Assembly (NCBI RefSeq): GCF_016892625.1
Contig: NZ_JAFEMW010000001.1
Span: 124,001-188,000 of the forward strand
DNA: 64,000 bases
From: Brevibacterium sp. RIT 803
GTDB taxonomy: Bacteria; Actinomycetota; Actinomycetes; Actinomycetales; Brevibacteriaceae
Direction of reading: 5' to 3'
This document shows, piece after piece, positions 36,107 through 45,087 of the stretch; positions within the stretch are counted from its first letter, which is position 1, and every line of letters begins with the position of its first letter. The notes beneath the pieces are model-generated. The model was not told where the DNA came from and made no database searches. It saw nothing but the letters and a program-made list of their open reading frames with translations. Both the position numbers and the translations under genes were made by a program.

Positions 36107-36478
36107 TCAGGAGATGACGGCCCAGCCGATCACGCCGACCAGGGATGCGATCGCGATGGAGAGGAACGTTCCGATGATGAATCGCTCGCCCGCGGCCGCC
36201 GAGGATTTGATCTCCGCGAAGCGTCCGAGCCCTTTGACTGCGACGACGACGGCCATGAGTTCGGGCCTGCCCAGCACGATGGCTCCGGCGATGAGGGCGC
36301 GCTCGACGATGCCGATCCACATTCCGCCGCGCAGGACGTCGATGTCCTCGCTGCCGGTGCGTCTCGGCTTCGAGCCGGGCCCGTCATGGGTCATCCGCAG
36401 GAACAGCGGAACCAGCAGGTAGCCACCCGCTGCCGACACGATCGCCGCAATGGCAGCGATGAGTAGGTCAAACCACAT
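36107..36478 (-). CDS. Small membrane protein paired with SatD-like regulator
   Basis: A 123-residue protein with four hydrophobic segments (about 2-25, 46-70 broken by a polar loop, 75-85, 98-121). No known domain was recognised. It overlaps the 3' end of the SatD-like gene by 11 bases (ATG at 36478), so translation is coupled. The pair is probably a functional unit inserted between truB and ribF. Function unknown; signal sensor or transporter accessory are possibilities without direct evidence. Confidence 0.7.
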   Translation of the reverse strand: MWFDLLIAAIAAIVSAAGGYLLVPLFLRMTHDGPGSKPRRTGSEDIDVLRGGMWIGIVERALIAGAIVLGRPELMAVVVAVKGLGRFAEIKSSAAAGERFIIGTFLSIAIASLVGVIGWAVIS

Positions 36479-37091
36479 GGTCACCTGCCTGAAAGTCGCG
36501 GTCCCCGGTCTCTCCTATATGGGCCAGGTGGAAGGTCGACAGCGCGCAGGCACCCTCGATGAGCTCCACACCGCCTGGGGAGAGCACCCTGGACACAGCC
36601 TGTTGGGAGACGTCGAAGTGTTCAGCGATGTCGTGCTGAGTGGAGTCGGGATGGTCGAGCCTGCGGTCGATGTAGCGCCGAGACTGGGACCGGATATTCT
36701 CGAACGTCCAGACCACCAGGCGCAGAGCGCTTTCAGCCAGGCTCGAGTGCGCTGTCTCCGGGTCGACGACAAGATGAGCGGGTGCACCCTTTGCGGCCTC
36801 GACCGCGCGCCTGGCTGCATAGAAGGCCTCCCCCCTGCCCTCGGCAGTGGAAGACGGCAATGGAGTGTCGACCGGGCCGACTCCGATTCCGATATGCCAC
36901 CCAGTTCGTGCGGCCAGCAGACGGACGGCCAGAGTCACCTGCTCGGGTGAGTCGAGAACGCCCTGCACCTCGTCGCCGATCGTACGTTCGAAGCCCCTCT
37001 GGGTCTCAACCCGGGTCAGAACGTCGAGCAGCTCGGGCACCTCATCAGTGCGTTCACGAGATCCTCGCTGGTCGATGGTCATGACGTACAT
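36468..37091 (-). CDS. SatD-family protein with C-terminal HTH
   Basis: A 207-residue protein. The N-terminal two thirds resemble the SatD family: MTIDQRGSR near the start, RTIGDEVQGVL near residue 40, WHIGIGVGPV near 68, and TAEGRGEAFYAARRAVE near 80. Residues 150-175 form a helix-turn-helix with TQHDIAEHFDVSQQAVSRVL, so this is a putative DNA-binding SatD protein. SatD was named in the Streptococcus mutans acid-tolerance sat operon; biochemical function is not established. Start ATG at 37091 or 37082 without a good SD. TTGTAT/ATACAA repeats upstream suggest autoregulation. Confidence 0.72.
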   Translation of the reverse strand: MYVMTIDQRGSRERTDEVPELLDVLTRVETQRGFERTIGDEVQGVLDSPEQVTLAVRLLAARTGWHIGIGVGPVDTPLPSSTAEGRGEAFYAARRAVEAAKGAPAHLVVDPETAHSSLAESALRLVVWTFENIRSQSRRYIDRRLDHPDSTQHDIAEHFDVSQQAVSRVLSPGGVELIEGACALSTFHLAHIGETGDRDFQAGDHVV

Positions 37092-37122
37092 GACTCAAGT
37101 ACACCAAAGTCCACGACGATAG

Positions 37123-37154
37123 ACAACCGTTTCAGTTGTATCTATCGAATACAA
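37123..37154. promoter_or_regulatory. Overlapping palindromes upstream of SatD gene
   Basis: ACAAC-N7-GTTGT (37123-37139) overlaps TTGTAT-N7-ATACAA (37136-37154); a further TTGTAT lies at 37164-37169. They sit 32 bases upstream of the SatD-like gene, with the same 7-bp spacing, and are likely sites for its own HTH or another regulator. The -10/-35 region falls in the same stretch. Confidence 0.5.
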
Positions 37155-37191
37155 GCGAGTACGTTGTATTGCTCGCAGCATCGTTGCGCTC

Positions 37192-38109
37192 TCAGGCGAG
37201 GTCGATGGCGAAGGCCGTCTGAGACTTCAGCACTCCCCCGGCCCGCACCTCGGCGATCGAGACGAGCTCCTCGCCGACGATCACGGCCACCTCGTTGCCC
37301 TGATCCGGGCTCCGATCGGTGCCGATCGTCTTGCCCTGCATCAGGGCCTTGGCCTCCGCGGACTCGACGCACACGGTCGGAAGCAGGGCCCTGGCCACCT
37401 CGGCGAGAGAAGTCAGCGTGGGAGCCTCGATGTCAAGATCGTCGGGGATCGTCACCGCTTCGTCGAGGCTGAAGTCCCCCACTCGAGTGCGCCGCAGAGC
37501 GGTGAGATGTCCATGGACGCCGAGGCTGCTGCCGAGATCTCGCGCCAGCGCACGAACATAGGTCCCCGACGAGCAGTCGACTTCGACGTCGACATCGATG
37601 TGGCCCTGCGCAACGGAATAGCGAGTGGCGAGGATGGTGAAATCTGAGATCTCGACCCGGCGCGCCTTGAGCTCAACGTCTTCACCGGCACGGACGCGGG
37701 CGTAGGAGCGTTGGCCGTTGACCTTGATCGCGGAGACCGCGCTGGGGACCTGATCGATGGAGCCCCTCAAGGCTGAGACGCCGTGAGCGATCCCATCATC
37801 AGAGACTGCCGCCAGTGCCGCAGGCTCGGCGAAGAGGTCCGGCTCGGAGTCCGCATCATCGGTCGGCGTGGCCGAGCCGAGACGGATCGTGGCCAGATAG
37901 GTCTTGGACACGCCGGTGATATAGCCCAGGAGTTTGGTCCCACGCCCCAGCCCGAGGACGAGCACGCCCGTGGCCATAGGGTCGAGGGTTCCGGCATGCC
38001 CGACCTTGCGGGTGCCGTACCAGCGCCGAATCCGAGAGACGACGCCATGGGACGTCAGGCCTTGGGGCTTGTCGCAGACAAGGACACCCTGCGGGGAAGT
38101 ATCGCTCAC
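37192..38109 (-). CDS. truB: tRNA pseudouridine(55) synthase
   Basis: A 305-residue TruB: KPQGLTSHGVVSRIRR near 14, HAGTLDPMATGVL with the catalytic Asp near 39-46, QVPSAVSAIKVNGQR near 120, and RALARDLG near 185. It forms pseudouridine 55 in tRNA T-loops. GTG at 38109, 13 bases after the stop of the upstream secreted protein. The C-terminal 60 residues form the small PUA-like part. Confidence 0.95.
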   Translation of the reverse strand: MSDTSPQGVLVCDKPQGLTSHGVVSRIRRWYGTRKVGHAGTLDPMATGVLVLGLGRGTKLLGYITGVSKTYLATIRLGSATPTDDADSEPDLFAEPAALAAVSDDGIAHGVSALRGSIDQVPSAVSAIKVNGQRSYARVRAGEDVELKARRVEISDFTILATRYSVAQGHIDVDVEVDCSSGTYVRALARDLGSSLGVHGHLTALRRTRVGDFSLDEAVTIPDDLDIEAPTLTSLAEVARALLPTVCVESAEAKALMQGKTIGTDRSPDQGNEVAVIVGEELVSIAEVRAGGVLKSQTAFAIDLA

Positions 38110-38122
38110 GCGTCAGGCTCGA

Positions 38123-39016
38123 TCAGTTGAAGGAGACGTGCACATGGTCGAAGTGGTTGTCCGTGGGTGAACCACGGTCTTCCATGCTGCTCCAACCGCT
38201 GCCCGGGTTCCAGATGCGCTGTTCCCAGATCACGTACTTGACGTTGAGTGCTCCGGAGTTCTGGATCAGGTACTCGGCGATGCGGTCTCCGGTAGCGCCG
38301 GTGATCATGATGTCGACGGCTCCGCCGGTGTAGTGGTCCGAGGTGCCGGAGCCAGGCCGAACGCCACCGTAGGTCTTGACTTCGGGGAACTTCGCACACA
38401 CGGCGCGGTAGCCGTTGACGGCATTGGGCTGCAGTCCGGATTCGATCGAGGATGAGACCGAGCAGGGTTCGTTCGAGATGCCCTCTGGAGTGCCTGAACC
38501 CTCTGATGACTTCTCATCCGAATCGGAGGACTTCTCGTCGGATGACTTCGCGCTGCCGGACTCCGTCTGCGCCTTCTCCGTCGTCGGGGACGGCTTGGGC
38601 TTGGGAGTCTTGACATCGAGTGTCGTCTTCGAGGTCTTGTTCTTGTACTTGGGATCGTCCTTGACGTCCTTGAGGTATTCTTCGCCGGCCTTCTCGCGCT
38701 GGGCGTCGATCTCATCCTGGCTGACGGCCGAGGGGCTCGACTTCGACTGCTGTGCAGAGGTGTCAGCGGCCTCGGTCGTGACATTGCCGGCCTCGGGCGG
38801 GCTCATGACGACGGTTGAGCCGACGACGGCGGCGGTGGCTGCGGCCGGAACCGCGATCGCGGCAACGACGGGACGCTGCCTGACAGTTGCCAGCACAGAG
38901 GTGGCGGTCGACGGTGCGTCCGAGGAGTGCCGACCGGAAGAGCGCTTGCTGGCGGGGGTCAGGTCCCGGACCAGCTGCTTAGCAAAGCCAGGCTTTGGCG
39001 AAGAGTGCTTACCCAA
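38123..39016 (-). CDS. Secreted/anchored protein with ARB-07466-like C-terminal domain
   Basis: A 297-residue protein. A basic start is followed by a hydrophobic segment (about 47-70) that is a signal anchor, then a long Ser/Lys/Asp/Pro-rich linker (80-185), then a compact C-terminal domain of about 115 residues with GGVRPGSGTSDHYTGGAVDIM, GDRIAEYL, YVIWEQRIW and DHVHVSFN, related to the ARB-07466-like/mucin-like domain found in actinobacterial cell-wall proteins and reminiscent of VanY/M15 peptidases (H, D and H at expected places). Start TTG at 39016, 8 nt after AAGGGA. It stands where other actinobacteria carry recJ-like genes between rbfA and truB. Confidence 0.78.
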   Translation of the reverse strand: MGKHSSPKPGFAKQLVRDLTPASKRSSGRHSSDAPSTATSVLATVRQRPVVAAIAVPAAATAAVVGSTVVMSPPEAGNVTTEAADTSAQQSKSSPSAVSQDEIDAQREKAGEEYLKDVKDDPKYKNKTSKTTLDVKTPKPKPSPTTEKAQTESGSAKSSDEKSSDSDEKSSEGSGTPEGISNEPCSVSSSIESGLQPNAVNGYRAVCAKFPEVKTYGGVRPGSGTSDHYTGGAVDIMITGATGDRIAEYLIQNSGALNVKYVIWEQRIWNPGSGWSSMEDRGSPTDNHFDHVHVSFN

Positions 39017-39039
39017 TTCAGAAATCCCTTAACAGAGTC

Positions 39040-39099
39040 GTAATCATTTCGTTACCAGAAAAAGTCTAAACTAGAAGTGAAAGATTACAAAACTGTTAC
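39040..39099. promoter_or_regulatory. Direct repeats GTTAC upstream of the secreted protein
   Basis: GTAAT 39040-39044 and GTTAC 39051-39055 are 11 bp apart, and ATTAC 39084-39088 and GTTAC 39095-39099 are also 11 bp apart, flanking a promoter-like TTGTAA...TAGACT on the minus strand. An 11-bp-phased repeat of this kind is reported for MtrA sites on cell-wall hydrolase genes (general knowledge). The rest of 39017-39221 holds no supported gene. Confidence 0.45.
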
Positions 39100-39221
39100 G
39101 TGAGGTTTTTTCGCGAGAGTGACAGAAGTCGCGGTTGCGCGCACGAGTCCCGCCGCGCTCAGCTGGGACGACACAGCCGAAGCACTGTCGCATCGATGGT
39201 CCGTTACAGCGCTGTGACCAG

Positions 39222-39650
39222 TCAGTCTTCGTCGTCGGCCTTCTTGTAGGGGTCTTCGTCTCCTGCGGGCTTCGCGTCCTTGGCCAGTCCTGCCACCCGA
39301 GCGTCATCTGCTGCGGCCTTGGCGAGAAGACCGTCGAGGTGAGCGGCGGCCTCCGGCACGGCGTCGGCAATGAATTCGAGGCTGGGAGTCAGTCGGATCG
39401 TCAGGCCCTTGCCGACCTCAGACCGGATGAAGCCCTTCGCGGACTCCAGGGCTTTGCCTGTGGCTTCGAGGTCCTGCCCGTCTCCGAAGACAGTGTAGAA
39501 GATCGAGGCGTGCTGCAGATCTCCGGTCACGCGCACATCGGTGACCGTGACGAAACCGAGACGGGGATCCTTGAGTCTGCGTTCGATCGTGCTGGCGACG
39601 ATGACCTTGATCTGGTCGGCGATCTTACGCGCCCGAGTTGCATCTGCCAT
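39222..39650 (-). CDS. rbfA: Ribosome-binding factor A
   Basis: A 142-residue RbfA: ARKIADQIKVIVASTIERRL near 7, DPRLGFVTVTDVRVTGDLQ near 28, and TPSLEFIAD near 88. It helps mature the 30S subunit, by clearing the 16S 5' end. ATG at 39650, 5 nt after AAGGAAG. A C-terminal acidic tail of 40 residues is usual in actinobacteria. It lies 289 bases downstream of infB; that gap holds GT-rich tracts (39700-39760) but no supported gene. Confidence 0.95.
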   Translation of the reverse strand: MADATRARKIADQIKVIVASTIERRLKDPRLGFVTVTDVRVTGDLQHASIFYTVFGDGQDLEATGKALESAKGFIRSEVGKGLTIRLTPSLEFIADAVPEAAAHLDGLLAKAAADDARVAGLAKDAKPAGDEDPYKKADDED

Positions 39651-39939
39651 GGTGACTTCCTTCTTCGTCTGAACTGTGACAGTGACTGAGTTCGATTGGA
39701 ACTGCCACTTGAGTATCCGTATCTGTGTGTACCTGTGTCTGTGTGTCTGGCTGGTGCTGTGGCCCGTGGAGCACTCCCCCGGCACATTCTCTCATCGTCG
39801 GCGACGTCCGTGCGCAACAGCACAGAGGCCTGCGAACCGCAGACCGGGTCCTGCCCGGGAGGTGCGCGGGCGAGTGGACTCATGCCACCCGCTCGCACAT
39901 TCCCCGTTCAGAACCCGGTATGGGAAAGCGACGTGTCGA

Positions 39940-42900
39940 TCAGTCGCGAGGCTTCTCACGCATCTCGACGGTCTCAATGATGTCGCCGACGCGCAGATCG
40001 TTGAAGCTGCCCAGGCCGATACCGCACTCGAATCCTTCGCGGACCTCGGTGGCATCGTCCTTGAAGCGACGCAGGGACTCGATCTTGACCTTGTCCCCGA
40101 CGACCACTCCATCACGGGTGACGCGAGCAGACGCGTTCCTGGTGATGTGACCATCGCGAACGATGGAGCCGGCGATGTTGCCGAACTTGGAGGACCGGAA
40201 GACTTCGCGGATCTCCGCAGTGCCTGTCTGGACCTCTTCGTATTCCGGCTTGAGCATGCCCTTGAGCGAGCTCTCGATGTCGTCGATCGCCTGGTAGATG
40301 ACCGAGTAGTAACGGACATCGACGCCTTCGCGCTCGGCCAGGTCGCGAGCCTTCGCCTCCGGACGGACATTGAAGCCCAGGACGATGGCGTTGTCGACCG
40401 TGGCCAGGTTGATGTCGTTCTCCGTGATCGCACCCACACCGCGATGGATGATGCGCAGGTCGACGTCGTCGCCCACATCGATCTTGAGCAGCGAATCCTC
40501 CAGCGCCTCGACGGCACCGGACACGTCGCCCTTGAGGATGAGGTTGAGCATATCGACCTTGCCCTCGGCCAGCGCCTTGGTGAAGTCCTCGAGGCTGATG
40601 CGCTTGCGACCGCGAGCCTGAGCAGCATTGCGCTCGATGGCGTCACGCTTCTCAGCGATCTGACGGGCGGTGCGATCGTCCTCTGTGGAGATGAACGTAT
40701 CGCCGGCACGCGGCACGGAGGACAGACCCAGCACCTGGACGGGACGGGATGGTCCCGCCTCCTCGACGAGGTTGCCGTTCTCATCGAACATCGCACGCAC
40801 ACGTCCGTAGGCGGTGCCACACACGATGGCATCTCCCTGACGCAGTGTGCCGGAGTCGACGAGCACGGTCGCAACCGCGCCACGGCCCTTGTCCAGCTTG
40901 GCCTCGATCGCAATGCCGCGAGCCGACTTGTCCGGGTTCGCCCTCAGGTCCAGCGCAGCATCGGTGGTCAGCAGCACGGATTCGAGCAGCTGGTCGATGC
41001 CCTCGCGCTTGAGCGCAGAGATCGGCACGAACATGGTCTCGCCGCCGTATTCCTCGGCAACCAAGTTGTACTCGGTCAGCTGCTGCATGACCTTGGCGGG
41101 GTTAGCGCCTTCCTTATCGGTCTTGTTCACTGCGACCACGATCGGAATGTTCGCCGCCTGAGCGTGGTTGAGTGCCTCAACGGTCTGCGGCATCACGCCG
41201 TCATCGGCCGCGACCACGAGGATCGCGAGGTCGGTCGACTTCGCGCCACGGGCTCGCATAGCGGTGAACGCTTCGTGACCTGGGGTATCGAGGAAGGTGA
41301 TCTTGCGATCGATGCCCTCATGTTCGACCTCGGCCTGGTAAGCACCGATGTGCTGGGTGATTCCGCCGGCTTCACGGCCAGCCACGTTCGCAGAGCGAAT
41401 GGCATCGAGCAGCTTGGTCTTACCGTGGTCGACGTGACCCATGACCGTGACGACCGGTGGACGTGCTGCGAGATCCTCGTCTGCTTCGTCCGCGGCTTCC
41501 GCGTCAAGGTCGATGTCGAAGGTTTCGAGCAGCTCACGGTCTTCGTCCTCGGGTGAGACGATCTCGATCTTGTAGCCGAGTTCCTCGCCGAGGACCTCGA
41601 ATGTGCCCTCATCCAGAGACTGGGTGATGGTCGCCATCTCGCCGAGGTGGAAGAGCACCGTCACGAGGTTCGTCGGATCGGTGTTGATCTTTTCAGCGAA
41701 ATCGGCCAGTGAGGATCCGCGACGCAGGCGCAGTGGAGTGTTGCCGTCGCCGCGTGGAACAGAGACGCCACCGACCGACGGTGTCTGCATCTGCTCGAAC
41801 TCGGCGCGCTTGGCCCGCTTCGACTTGCGTCCCTTCTGACGAGGACCGCCTCCACGGCCGAATGCACCCTGGGTGCTTCCGCGACCGCGACCTGAACCAC
41901 GACCGCCTGGACCGCCGCCGGGTCCACCACCGGGTCCGCGACGACCTGCAGGTGCGCCGCCTGGAGCTGCACCCGGCGCACCGGGTGCGCCGCCGCCGGC
42001 GGGCGCGTTGCCGCGTCCTCCGCCTCGACCGCGGCCTGGAGCCGGCTTGTTCAGTGCGGAGTTCTTCATCATCGATGGGTTCGGGCGAGGTGCGCCCGGA
42101 CGTGGTGCCGGACGTGGGCCTGCTGCGCCTTCCTCACCGGATGCACGAGGTGGCTTCTGACCTGGCTTCGGCATCCCCTGCGAGTTGGCGAACGGGTTGT
42201 TGCCCGGGCGCGCACCAGGACCGCCCTGGCCGCCCTGGCCGCCGGGACGATTGCCGGATTTCGGTCCGCCGCGTCCTGCCGGTTTGGGCATGCCCTGTGC
42301 TGGGGCGAAGGGATTGTTTCCGGGTCGGGCCGGCGAGCGACCGCCCGGTTTCGGAGCAGAGCCAGGCTTGGGTGCCGAACCTGGCTTAGGAGCCGCGGCG
42401 GGCTTCGCAGCAGCACCAGGCTTCGGCGCGTTCGGACGCGCGGCAGGCTTGGTCTGCTCAGCAGGGGCATCGGCAGACTTGGTCCCTGCAGCGGACGCGG
42501 CCGTGTCAGCAGCCTTGGCATCTGCATCGGGTTTGGCTTCTGCAGCGGGCTTGGCATCTGCAGCGGGCTTCGCGCTCGGCTTCGCACCGGTCGGCTTAGC
42601 TGCAGGCTTCGCCTCTGCTGGCGTGGATTCAGCAGCTTCGGTCGGTGCCGAAGTTGGCTTGGCACCGGGCTTGGCTCCTGGCTTGGCCGAAGTCTTTGCA
42701 CCGGGCTTGGGAGCTCCGGGCTTCGCGGCAGGCTTGGCGCCTGGCTGAGCAGCCGGCTTCGAGTCGGCGGATGCGCCGGAAGTCTTGTCGCCGGAGCCGG
42801 CCGGACCGGACTCGGCGAACGCTTCTTTCACCTTGCGCACGACGGGTGCTTCGAGGGTCGAGGAAGCGGAGCGAACGAATTCGCCCAGGCCCTGGAGTTT

Positions 42901-42966
42901 CTCGAGGACGTTCTTACTTGTAGTGCCGAGCTCTTTTGCGAGCTCATGGACACGGGGCTTTGCCAC
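39940..42966 (-). CDS. infB: Translation initiation factor IF-2
   Basis: A 1008-residue IF-2. Order: N-terminal IF2_N helix bundle (1-55), a long Ala/Pro/Lys then Gly/Arg-rich disordered region (60-390), IF2_N-like segment (390-470), GTPase domain with GHVDHGKT near 508, DTPGHE near 557 and NKTD near 612, then the beta-barrel and fMet-tRNA-binding C2 domain. It brings fMet-tRNA to the 30S. GTG at 42966, 4 nt after AGGAG. The leader forms two alternative hairpins (42973-43005). Confidence 0.97.
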   Translation of the reverse strand: MAKPRVHELAKELGTTSKNVLEKLQGLGEFVRSASSTLEAPVVRKVKEAFAESGPAGSGDKTSGASADSKPAAQPGAKPAAKPGAPKPGAKTSAKPGAKPGAKPTSAPTEAAESTPAEAKPAAKPTGAKPSAKPAADAKPAAEAKPDADAKAADTAASAAGTKSADAPAEQTKPAARPNAPKPGAAAKPAAAPKPGSAPKPGSAPKPGGRSPARPGNNPFAPAQGMPKPAGRGGPKSGNRPGGQGGQGGPGARPGNNPFANSQGMPKPGQKPPRASGEEGAAGPRPAPRPGAPRPNPSMMKNSALNKPAPGRGRGGGRGNAPAGGGAPGAPGAAPGGAPAGRRGPGGGPGGGPGGRGSGRGRGSTQGAFGRGGGPRQKGRKSKRAKRAEFEQMQTPSVGGVSVPRGDGNTPLRLRRGSSLADFAEKINTDPTNLVTVLFHLGEMATITQSLDEGTFEVLGEELGYKIEIVSPEDEDRELLETFDIDLDAEAADEADEDLAARPPVVTVMGHVDHGKTKLLDAIRSANVAGREAGGITQHIGAYQAEVEHEGIDRKITFLDTPGHEAFTAMRARGAKSTDLAILVVAADDGVMPQTVEALNHAQAANIPIVVAVNKTDKEGANPAKVMQQLTEYNLVAEEYGGETMFVPISALKREGIDQLLESVLLTTDAALDLRANPDKSARGIAIEAKLDKGRGAVATVLVDSGTLRQGDAIVCGTAYGRVRAMFDENGNLVEEAGPSRPVQVLGLSSVPRAGDTFISTEDDRTARQIAEKRDAIERNAAQARGRKRISLEDFTKALAEGKVDMLNLILKGDVSGAVEALEDSLLKIDVGDDVDLRIIHRGVGAITENDINLATVDNAIVLGFNVRPEAKARDLAEREGVDVRYYSVIYQAIDDIESSLKGMLKPEYEEVQTGTAEIREVFRSSKFGNIAGSIVRDGHITRNASARVTRDGVVVGDKVKIESLRRFKDDATEVREGFECGIGLGSFNDLRVGDIIETVEMREKPRD

Positions 42967-42972
42967 AGTTCT

Positions 42973-43005
42973 CCTGTCCGGGTTCTTTCCCGGTCAGGAA
43001 AGAAC
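42973..43005 (-). promoter_or_regulatory. Alternative hairpins over the infB ribosome-binding site
   Basis: Arms 42982-42990/42997-43005 form a perfect 9-bp hairpin. Arms 42973-42982/42989-42998 form a 10-bp hairpin with one A.A mismatch whose 3' arm (CCCGGACAGG) covers part of the SD CAGGAG. They share bases and exclude each other, a possible RNA switch for infB translation. A third stem, GAGCAGT...ACTGCTC, is at 43017-43040. The rest of 42967-43098 contains no gene. Confidence 0.5.
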
Positions 43006-43098
43006 CTCATCAATGAAGAGCAGTTCTCATTTCACTGCTCTCTCGAATTCCGATAGCGGTGTCATCGCACGACACTCACAACTTGTCATCCATTCGGG

Positions 43099-43374
43099 CT
43101 ACCCGCTCTTCTTGGGTTCGGTATCCATCCTCGGCAGGTCCGAGGCGGTGACCTTCGTTCGAAAGGCTCGAGCAAAGGATGCGGTCGTCAATGCCTTCTT
43201 CAGGCATGTGGCGTCCGGGTGCACCCAGGCTCCTCGTCCCGGAAGTGTCGCTGACACGTCATGGACGATGGCCGGATGCTGATCGGGTCGAATCACAAAT
43301 CGTGTGAGTTCGTCCCGGTCGGCCTTTTGCCTGCAGGCGATGCACGTCCTTCGAGGTGCCGCGCCCACAATCAC
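43099..43374 (-). CDS. ylxR: YlxR-family RNA-binding protein
   Basis: A 91-residue DUF448/YlxR protein between nusA and infB, its usual place. The RRTCIACRQK motif near the N-terminus and LPGRGAWVHPDATCLKKAL near 44 match the family. YlxR is thought to bind RNA (RNase P or ribosome-related). Start GTG 43374; the following in-frame GTG at 43368 is an alternative. Confidence 0.9.
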   Translation of the reverse strand: MIVGAAPRRTCIACRQKADRDELTRFVIRPDQHPAIVHDVSATLPGRGAWVHPDATCLKKALTTASFARAFRTKVTASDLPRMDTEPKKSG

Positions 43375-43445
43375 AGTACATAATTCTACAGCACTTCCAT
43401 CCCCACCCGCGCCACACCCCGAGTGGTTCAGATCACGCCCGATGC

Positions 43446-44408
43446 CTATTCGCCTGGGACGATGTCGATCTTCCAGCCGGTGAGCTTGGCCGCCAGGCGT
43501 GCGTTCTGCCCTTCCTTGCCGATGGCCAGGGAGAGCTGGTCACGGGGGACGACGGCGCGGGATTCCTGCAGATCGGCATCGAGGATGTCGACCTTCGTCG
43601 CCTTGGCTGGTGAGAGTGCATGGCCGATGAACTTGGCCGGGTCATCGCTGTAGTCGACGATGTCGATCTTCTCCTGGCCCAGCTCGTTCATCACGGCCCG
43701 CACGCGGGAACCGAGTTCGCCGATGCACGAGCCCTTCGCATTCACACCTGGCTTCGTGGCGCGAACTGCCAGTTTGGTTCGGTGGCCGGCCTCACGAGCC
43801 AGGGAGACGATCTCGACAGTGCCGTCGGCGATCTCCGGTGCTTCGTGCGCGAACAGCCGGCGGACGAGGTTCGGGTGCGTACGCGAAACAGTGACCGACG
43901 TTCCCTTCGGTCCCTTGTGGACGTCGGCGATGTAGACGCGCAGGCGCGTTCCGTGGCGGTATGACTCGCCGGGAGTCTGCTCGTGCGGCGGCAGGACCGC
44001 CTCGACATCACCGAGGTCGACCTGCACCATCTGCGGGTCCCGGCCCTGCTGGATGGTGCCGGAGACGATCTCACCCTCGCGGCCCTTGAAGTTGCCGAGC
44101 ACCGATTCGTCTGCGACATCGCGCAGACGCTGGTGGATGACCTGGCGAGCCGTCTGCGCAGCGATGCGTCCGAAGCCCGTGGGAGTGTCGTCGAATTCGC
44201 CGATCGGGTTGTCATCATTGTCGAACTCGACGGCAAGGATGCGGACTTCGCCGGAGGTCTTGTCCAGTTCGGCGCGGGAATCCGGCCACGCGCCCTCAGT
44301 CTTCTGATAGGCAAGGAAGAGAGCTTGTTCGATGAGTTCGATCAGAGTATCGAGCGGAATCTCCCGCTCTCGCTCGATAATGCGCAGAACACTGAGGTCG
44401 ATATCCAT
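43446..44408 (-). CDS. nusA: Transcription termination/antitermination factor NusA
   Basis: A 320-residue NusA with N-terminal RNAP-binding domain (1-125), S1 (about 130-195), and KH1/KH2 (200-320; [19 protein letters not shown] and [17 protein letters not shown]). It has no C-terminal acidic repeats, as in other actinobacteria. Controls pausing, termination and antitermination. ATG 44408; co-transcribed with rimP upstream and ylxR, infB downstream. Confidence 0.96.
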   Translation of the reverse strand: MDIDLSVLRIIEREREIPLDTLIELIEQALFLAYQKTEGAWPDSRAELDKTSGEVRILAVEFDNDDNPIGEFDDTPTGFGRIAAQTARQVIHQRLRDVADESVLGNFKGREGEIVSGTIQQGRDPQMVQVDLGDVEAVLPPHEQTPGESYRHGTRLRVYIADVHKGPKGTSVTVSRTHPNLVRRLFAHEAPEIADGTVEIVSLAREAGHRTKLAVRATKPGVNAKGSCIGELGSRVRAVMNELGQEKIDIVDYSDDPAKFIGHALSPAKATKVDILDADLQESRAVVPRDQLSLAIGKEGQNARLAAKLTGWKIDIVPGE

Positions 44409-44491
44409 GGCCTATATCCTCTCCGGCTCCCTCGAGCATTGAATTGTCGGTCTTCATTTATGCAGGCGTGACATTCTATCTCAGATTACGC

Positions 44492-44956
44492 TCACCGAAA
44501 TTTGAGTTCGACCTGCGCCTTGACGATGTCACCGAGCGAGACTGTCCGCTTCTCCCGACTGGCGGGATCGATTCCAGAAATTGAGTTCTCGCCCACATCA
44601 TCGAGATCGAGCTTGAAGGAGTCCTTCTTCGTGCTGATTTCGAGTCGGCGACCAAGCACCCGTTTGAAGTGCCGCGGGGATTCGAGTTTCCTCGTTGCTC
44701 CTGGACTCGTGACCTCGAGCTGATAGGGCTTGTCGCGGAAGACCTCGACCTCGTCGAGGGCGTCGCCGACGAGTCGGCTGGATTCGGCGATCTTCTCCAT
44801 CGACATGGGTTCTGTGCTGGACTCATCAAGGTCGACGACGACCGTCAGCGCCCGACGTTGTCCGGCAGCCACGGCCTTCACCGACTCCAGGTAGAAACCA
44901 GAGGTCTGCAGCGGCTCCCGCAGAATCTTCTCTATCTGCGCCACGTCCTCGTCCAT
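44492..44956 (-). CDS. rimP: Ribosome maturation factor RimP
   Basis: A 154-residue RimP: LTVVVDLDESS near 35, YQLEVTSPGATRKL near 82 and the C-terminal SH3-like half. It helps 30S assembly. ATG at 44956 lies 4 nt after GGAGG; a longer frame to 45040 lacks a ribosome-binding site. First gene of the rimP-nusA-ylxR-infB-rbfA operon, divergent from the DUF4439 lipoprotein. Confidence 0.94.
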   Translation of the reverse strand: MDEDVAQIEKILREPLQTSGFYLESVKAVAAGQRRALTVVVDLDESSTEPMSMEKIAESSRLVGDALDEVEVFRDKPYQLEVTSPGATRKLESPRHFKRVLGRRLEISTKKDSFKLDLDDVGENSISGIDPASREKRTVSLGDIVKAQVELKFR

Positions 44957-45087
44957 GTGTCCTCCAGTCCTCGTCCCGCTGACGACGGTGTGCCCCGCGC
45001 GGCGACGTCTCTTCTGCCCTGCCAATTGCCTTAGCACCACCCTAAGCGACTCCCCGGGCGAGGTTAAGCATCCGCTAGGATTGGCCT

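Noticed and set aside
39017..39221. c-di-AMP (ydaO) riboswitch before the secreted protein
   Set aside because: The leader is too short and lacks the expected conserved cores; a direct repeat operator is a better explanation.
39700..39760. GT-rich tract between rbfA and infB as a microsatellite or small gene
   Set aside because: Repeat units are irregular and the small frames through it have no family match or RBS.
39676..41556. 626-residue plus-strand frame opposite infB
   Set aside because: Complement of the infB coding region with no recognisable motif; GC-rich third-position bias produces such shadows.
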